Assembly: GCA_041159745.1 (NCBI GenBank)
Contig: JBEAXP010000110.1
Location: 1-16,539 of the forward strand
Source: Casp-actino8 sp041159745
GTDB taxonomy: Bacteria > Actinomycetota > Acidimicrobiia > Acidimicrobiales > Ilumatobacteraceae
Reading direction: 5' to 3'
DNA: 16,539 nt
Shown here piece after piece: positions 13,159 to 16,539 of this stretch (its first letter is position 1; the number at the start of each line of letters is the position of its first letter). A program made the position numbers and the translations under genes. A model generated the notes under the pieces. It ran no database searches. It saw only the letters and a program-made list of their open reading frames with translations, and was not told the DNA's origin.

Positions 13159-13818
13159 TCAGCTCGGACGAAGTTCGGCCAGCGAGCCGCCGGTCGAGTT
13201 GACGGTGAGCACGATGGGCCCGGCGCCGGTGTAGGCCACGGCCGACACCGAACACGTGCTGATGACGATGCGCTGGAACAGATCGAGGTGAGTGCCCATG
13301 GCGTGGGCCACCGCGGCCTTGATGGGGTCGGCGTGCGACACGCACACGATGGTGCCACCCGGGTGCTTGGCGCAGAGTGAGTGCACTGTCGACACCATGC
13401 GCGTCTGCATCTCGGTGAAACTCTCGCCATTGGGAAACCGGAACGATGAAGGCGACTTCTGAACCGTTCCCCATTCGGGCAACTTCATGAGCTTCTTGAG
13501 TTCGGCACCGGTCCAGTCGCCGAAGTCGCACTCGAGAAGGCCGCGTTCGACCGACGTGCGCAGACCGAGCGCCTTGGCGATGGGGGCGGCGGTTTCCTTG
13601 GCGCGTTCGAGTGGTGACGCATACACCGCGTCGACCTTCTTGATGGCGGCGATGCGCTCGGCCGCGGTGCGGGCCTGCTCGACACCCGCGTCGGCGAGGT
13701 GGAGTCCGGCGGCGCGGCCAGGAAGGAGCTTGCCGGTGGTGGGAGTCTGCCCATGACGGACGAACAGAACCAGCGTGGACGCCGGGGGAGCAGTACGTGC
13801 GGACTTCCGGCTGGCCAT
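13159..13818 (-). CDS. MSMEG_4193-family putative phosphomutase (histidine phosphatase fold)
   Basis: A 219-residue histidine phosphatase superfamily member of the MSMEG_4193 family (TIGR03848). Catalytic motifs are LFVRHGQTPTTG with His22, YASPLERAKETA at 66-77, LLECDFGDWTG with the acid Glu96, and CVSHADPIKAA with His162. The annotation as phosphomutase is nominal; phosphatase activity is just as likely. It heads a tightly packed operon with DUF3090, the SCO1664 kinase-like gene and the unknown gene. The ATG at 13818 is 24 bp from the divergent glycosylase start; on this strand TAGGTT lies ten bases upstream. Sequence further upstream in this frame runs antisense to the glycosylase and is not coding. 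Confidence 0.9.
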   Translation of the reverse strand: MASRKSARTAPPASTLVLFVRHGQTPTTGKLLPGRAAGLHLADAGVEQARTAAERIAAIKKVDAVYASPLERAKETAAPIAKALGLRTSVERGLLECDFGDWTGAELKKLMKLPEWGTVQKSPSSFRFPNGESFTEMQTRMVSTVHSLCAKHPGGTIVCVSHADPIKAAVAHAMGTHLDLFQRIVISTCSVSAVAYTGAGPIVLTVNSTGGSLAELRPS

Positions 13819-13842
13819 GACGGGTGCCAACCTAGTGGTGGC

Positions 13843-14529
13843 ATGCCCGCATCGTCTCGTCCGTCTCAGGTTCTGGCCGTACTTCACGATGACGTGTGTT
13901 CGTGTCGTCGGTGTCCGCGTTTGGTCGCGTGGCGCGAGCAGGCGGCCAGCGAGAAGAGAGCCTCCTATCGCGACGAGGACTACTGGGGCCGCGGAGTCCC
14001 GGGCTTCGGCGATCCGTCGGCGCGCGTTCTGGTTCTCGGCCTCGCGCCGGCGGCCCACGGCGCCAATCGCACCGGACGGATCTTCACCGGTGATCGCAGC
14101 GGCGACTGGCTGTATCGCGCGATGCACCGCGTCGGTCTGGCCAACCAATCCACGTCGACGCACCGCGGCGACGGATTGAAGTTGAAGGGCGCCTGGGTCA
14201 CCTCGGCGGTGAAGTGCGCACCTCCCGACAACAAGCCCGACCCATCGGAACGCGACGCTTGCCGAACCTTCCTGCGGCGCGAGATCGACGCGCTGGCGAA
14301 GCTGCGAGTGGTGGTGTGTCTCGGCAACTTCGCCTACGAAGCGGCCTGCGTGGAGTTCGGTGTTCGCCCGCGGCCGAAGTTCGGACATGGCGCCGAAGTT
14401 CTGTCGCCGTCGGGCCGGTGGCTCGTGTGCTCGTTCCACCCGAGCCAGCAGAACACGTTCACGGGTCGGCTCACCGAGCCCATGTTCGACGCGGTGTTCG
14501 CCCGCGCCGTCGAACTGGCCGGTCTCTAA
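13843..14529 (+). CDS. udgB: Family 5 uracil-DNA glycosylase (UDGb)
   Basis: A 228-residue Fe-S uracil-DNA glycosylase of family 5, a base-excision repair enzyme that removes uracil and other deaminated bases. The 4Fe-4S ligands are Cys21 and Cys24 (CRRC) with Cys125 (VKCAPP) and Cys140 (DAC), in the order seen in family 4 and 5 enzymes. Motif 1 is GLAPAAHGANRTGRIFTG at 66-83; the family lacks the catalytic acid of family 1. The C-terminal FHPSQQNTF at 198-206 is the DNA-intercalation motif. The ATG at 13843 sits close to a CTAG-containing stretch and is nearly contiguous with the divergent phosphomutase. Its stop overlaps that of the convergent esterase by two bases. Confidence 0.92.
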   Translation: MPASSRPSQVLAVLHDDVCSCRRCPRLVAWREQAASEKRASYRDEDYWGRGVPGFGDPSARVLVLGLAPAAHGANRTGRIFTGDRSGDWLYRAMHRVGLANQSTSTHRGDGLKLKGAWVTSAVKCAPPDNKPDPSERDACRTFLRREIDALAKLRVVVCLGNFAYEAACVEFGVRPRPKFGHGAEVLSPSGRWLVCSFHPSQQNTFTGRLTEPMFDAVFARAVELAGL

Positions 14530-15437
14530 CGTTCGAGCGCTTGCTTCACCGCGAAAGCGGCGTGAGCGATGGCATGGCCACCATCGTCGACGAACGAACT
14601 CATCGAGAAGAAGCCGTGGATCTGGCCGTAGTAGCGGGTGAGTGAGCAGTGCACGCCGTTTTCCACGAGACGCAAGGCGTATTGCTCGCCTTCGTCGCGC
14701 AGGGGGTCGTACTCGGCGGTGATCACGATGGCCGGCGGCGACGACGCGAGCGACGAATCGGGTGCGCACAACGGTGACACTCGCGGATCGTCGGGAGCGC
14801 CTTGACCGCCGCTCAGGTAGTGATCGCAGAACCACTTCATGCCGGCTGCGGTGAGGCGGTAGCCGTTCGCGTTGTCGATGTAGCTCTGCGAGCCGCGACG
14901 GGCGTCGGTGACCGGATAGATGAGCATCTGGAACTTGAGGGGAATCGGCTGCAGTTGGGCGACCACCGCGGCCAGATTGCCTCCGGCCGAATCGCCGCCC
15001 ACCGCGAGCCGTGACGCGTCGATGCCGAGTGAAGTCGCATTGGTGTGGGCCCACCGCAGCGCGTTGACGCAATCCATCAGCGGGGTGGGGAACGGATGCT
15101 CGGGCGCGAGTCGGTAGTCGACGCTCAGCACCGCATGGCCCATCTGGTTGGCCAACTTGCGGCACACGTCGTCGTGGCTCTCGATGTTGCCGAACACCCA
15201 ACCGCCACCGTGGTAGTAGACGAGCAGGCCGAGGTCGGTGCGATCGTTCGGGCGATACAAGCGAACCCGAACACCATCGGCATCGAGGTCGCGCATCTCG
15301 TGGATGGGCTCGTTCGACGGGACGGTCATCGCGTTGAAACCAGCCCGGGCCTTGGCGGCTTCCTGCGTTTCGAGCGGTGGGGCGCCCAGCGCCTCCATGG
15401 CGGCGAGGAGCGAGGCGGACTGCGGATGCAGCGGCAT
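14526..15437 (-). CDS. Alpha/beta hydrolase, HSL-family (family IV) esterase
   Basis: A 303-residue carboxylester hydrolase of the hormone-sensitive lipase family. The oxyanion-hole HGGG is at 76-79 (YYHGGGWVFG). The nucleophile elbow GDSAGG at 148-153 has catalytic Ser150, and Asp244 (AEYDPLRDEG) and His274 (GQIHGF) complete the triad. DYRLAPEHPFP at 107-117 is another family hallmark. No signal peptide is seen, so it is likely cytosolic and acts on small esters or acylglycerols; the substrate is not predictable. It starts two bases after the stop of the F420-dehydrogenase-type gene, suggesting one transcript, though a functional link is not obvious. Confidence 0.9.
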   Translation of the reverse strand: MPLHPQSASLLAAMEALGAPPLETQEAAKARAGFNAMTVPSNEPIHEMRDLDADGVRVRLYRPNDRTDLGLLVYYHGGGWVFGNIESHDDVCRKLANQMGHAVLSVDYRLAPEHPFPTPLMDCVNALRWAHTNATSLGIDASRLAVGGDSAGGNLAAVVAQLQPIPLKFQMLIYPVTDARRGSQSYIDNANGYRLTAAGMKWFCDHYLSGGQGAPDDPRVSPLCAPDSSLASSPPAIVITAEYDPLRDEGEQYALRLVENGVHCSLTRYYGQIHGFFSMSSFVDDGGHAIAHAAFAVKQALER

Positions 15438-15439
15438 GA

Positions 15440-16539
15440 TCAGTGGGCGGCCGGAGCCGAACCGTCCGCCTTCTTCTTCGGCGGCGGCACACCGACCGAC
15501 GGCGCCTTGTCGGCCCACTCGGGCCAGCGGCGGCGGCTCACGATGCTGAGCGTGCGCAGCAACTTCATGGCCACTTCGTCCTCTTGTGCCGGGCGGGCCT
15601 CGATGACGCCGTCCTTGATCATGCGGTTGATCACTTCTTCACCGAGTTCGGTGCGCACGATCGTGAGGGTCCAGTCGTTGTCCTTGCCGATACCGCCGGT
15701 GGCGATGTCGGAGTGCTCGGCCGCGAAGTCGGGGCAGCTCTTGCAGCCCTCGCGTGTCCACTGGTGGCATTCCTTGAGATCGATCTCGTGGTACGAGCCG
15801 TCCTTCATCCAGATCTGGAACACGCCCTTGATGTTCATCTTGACCATGTCCTGCTTCTTCAAGCCGTACTTGGCCTCGAACAACTCGGGGAAGATCGCGT
15901 CGTCGAAGGTCTTGGAGCAGAGCAGGCCGATGTTGAACAAGAACGGCTTGCTGACCTTGCCGGCCTTGCGATCCCACATGACCGGCGGCGACGAGGTTTG
16001 GCAGCCCATGCCCACAAGTGCGAGCTTGCTCAGACCTTGTTCCTTCGCGTCACGCAAGGCGAGCGGATTGGCGCAGTAGGTGTAGCGCGAGCCGGCGGTG
16101 GCCAACACGTCTTCTTTCGTGCGCGCGAGCACCGGCTTGGCCTTCCACGCGTCGAAGGGTTCGACACCGCTCACGAGTGCGGCTTCGATGTAGTTGTTCT
16201 CGAGCAGCCAGATGAGCATCGCCGAGACGAAGCCGCCGTCCTGACCCTTCTCGTGCGCGGTCTTGTCGGAAGCGCGGGTGAGGAGGAGCTGACGCCAGAT
16301 GCCGGCCATCTCGTCGGGCTGGCGGATGCGTCCGAACAAGTGCATGTCGGCGGCCGACTCCCACGAGCGGAAACGAGGGCAGGCGCGGGTGCAGGTGGTG
16401 CAGCCCTTCTCGCCGTGCAGACAGTTGGATTCTCCGAGTTCTTCCTCGAGATGGAAGGGCTTGTACTTGCCTTCTTCGTGTTCGTATCCGATCACGTCGT
16501 GCGGGCAGGTGACCACGCAACCGGCGCATCCGGTGCACA
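15440..16539 (-). CDS. Coenzyme F420 hydrogenase/dehydrogenase beta subunit family protein (5' end missing)
   Basis: About 366 codons are visible; the reading frame is open to the right edge, where the N-terminus lies outside the window. At the edge is a CxxCxxCxxxCP ferredoxin motif (16503-16539), and a second cysteine group follows (CTTCTRACP, about 16375-16402), so two 4Fe-4S clusters are likely. The FrhB/FdhB core comes next, including KGQDGGFVSAMLIWLLE, ALVGMGCQTSS and GLLCSKTF, with further cysteines in CHQWTREGCKSCPDF. Relatives use FAD and Fe-S clusters to move electrons to or from coenzyme F420. The short C-terminal tail is rich in Pro, Lys and Ala. A GTG at 16516 is internal and not the start, because conserved Cys lie upstream of it. 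The partner enzyme cannot be seen. Confidence 0.88.
   Translation of the reverse strand, partial: CTGCAGCVVTCPHDVIGYEHEEGKYKPFHLEEELGESNCLHGEKGCTTCTRACPRFRSWESAADMHLFGRIRQPDEMAGIWRQLLLTRASDKTAHEKGQDGGFVSAMLIWLLENNYIEAALVSGVEPFDAWKAKPVLARTKEDVLATAGSRYTYCANPLALRDAKEQGLSKLALVGMGCQTSSPPVMWDRKAGKVSKPFLFNIGLLCSKTFDDAIFPELFEAKYGLKKQDMVKMNIKGVFQIWMKDGSYHEIDLKECHQWTREGCKSCPDFAAEHSDIATGGIGKDNDWTLTIVRTELGEEVINRMIKDGVIEARPAQEDEVAMKLLRTLSIVSRRRWPEWADKAPSVGVPPPKKKADGSAPAAH

Noticed and set aside
13819..15492. Upstream extension of the phosphomutase reading frame on the minus strand to a 777-residue protein
   Set aside because: It runs antisense to the glycosylase and in another frame through the esterase, with Arg-rich nonsense composition. 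Recognisable homology starts at the ATG 13818.

Overview
The window is GC-rich, dense protein-coding DNA with no RNA genes, mobile elements, CRISPR arrays or phage genes visible. The gene set points to an actinobacterium, most likely class Acidimicrobiia (Ilumatobacter/Microthrix-like). Evidence includes a WhiB1-type regulator next to a PdtaS-type histidine kinase, DUF3107, the actinobacterial trio of SCO1664-family kinase-like protein, DUF3090 and MSMEG_4193-family phosphomutase, and an F420-dehydrogenase-type beta subunit. A CcmG-CcmH-CcmI cluster of System I cytochrome c maturation fits Acidimicrobiia better than mycobacteria or streptomycetes, which use System II. The lineage is inferred from gene content only.

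Layout. 1-1841 (+): end of a cytochrome c maturation operon (tail of an upstream gene, ccmG/resA-like thioredoxin, ccmH, ccmI-like TPR protein), all with overlapping starts and stops. 1846-2328 (-): SixA-type histidine phosphatase. 2390-3001 (+): sulfite-oxidase-like molybdopterin protein. 3003-4148 (-): Mrp/ApbC Fe-S carrier ATPase, divergent from 4219-4944 (+), a SufR-like regulator with C-terminal cysteines. 4984-5217 (+): DUF3107. 5257-6732 (+): PdtaS-like sensor kinase, convergent with 6751-7065 (-) WhiB1-like. 7309-8013 (+): glycerophosphodiester phosphodiesterase, convergent with 8015-8983 (-) diacylglycerol/lipid kinase. 9093-10852 (+): etfB-etfA with a promoter-overlapping palindrome and a hairpin terminator. 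10872-13818 (-): a four-gene operon of MSMEG_4193 phosphomutase, DUF3090, SCO1664 kinase-like protein and an unrecognised 340-residue protein. 13843-14529 (+): family 5 uracil-DNA glycosylase. 14526-15437 (-): HSL-family esterase, downstream of an F420 dehydrogenase beta-type iron-sulfur flavoprotein that runs off the right edge.

Themes. Redox and iron-sulfur biology recur: cytochrome c assembly, Mrp with a putative Fe-S-sensing repressor, WhiB, ETF, the Fe-S glycosylase and the F420 enzyme. Gene direction alternates, and six convergent pairs meet within 0-19 bp or overlap. Several genes have a -10-like hexamer only 6-8 nt before the start codon, suggesting leaderless mRNAs; this pattern also fixes the etfB start. 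The best candidate for an undescribed system is the kinase-like/phosphatase-like/DUF3090 operon with its attached unknown protein.
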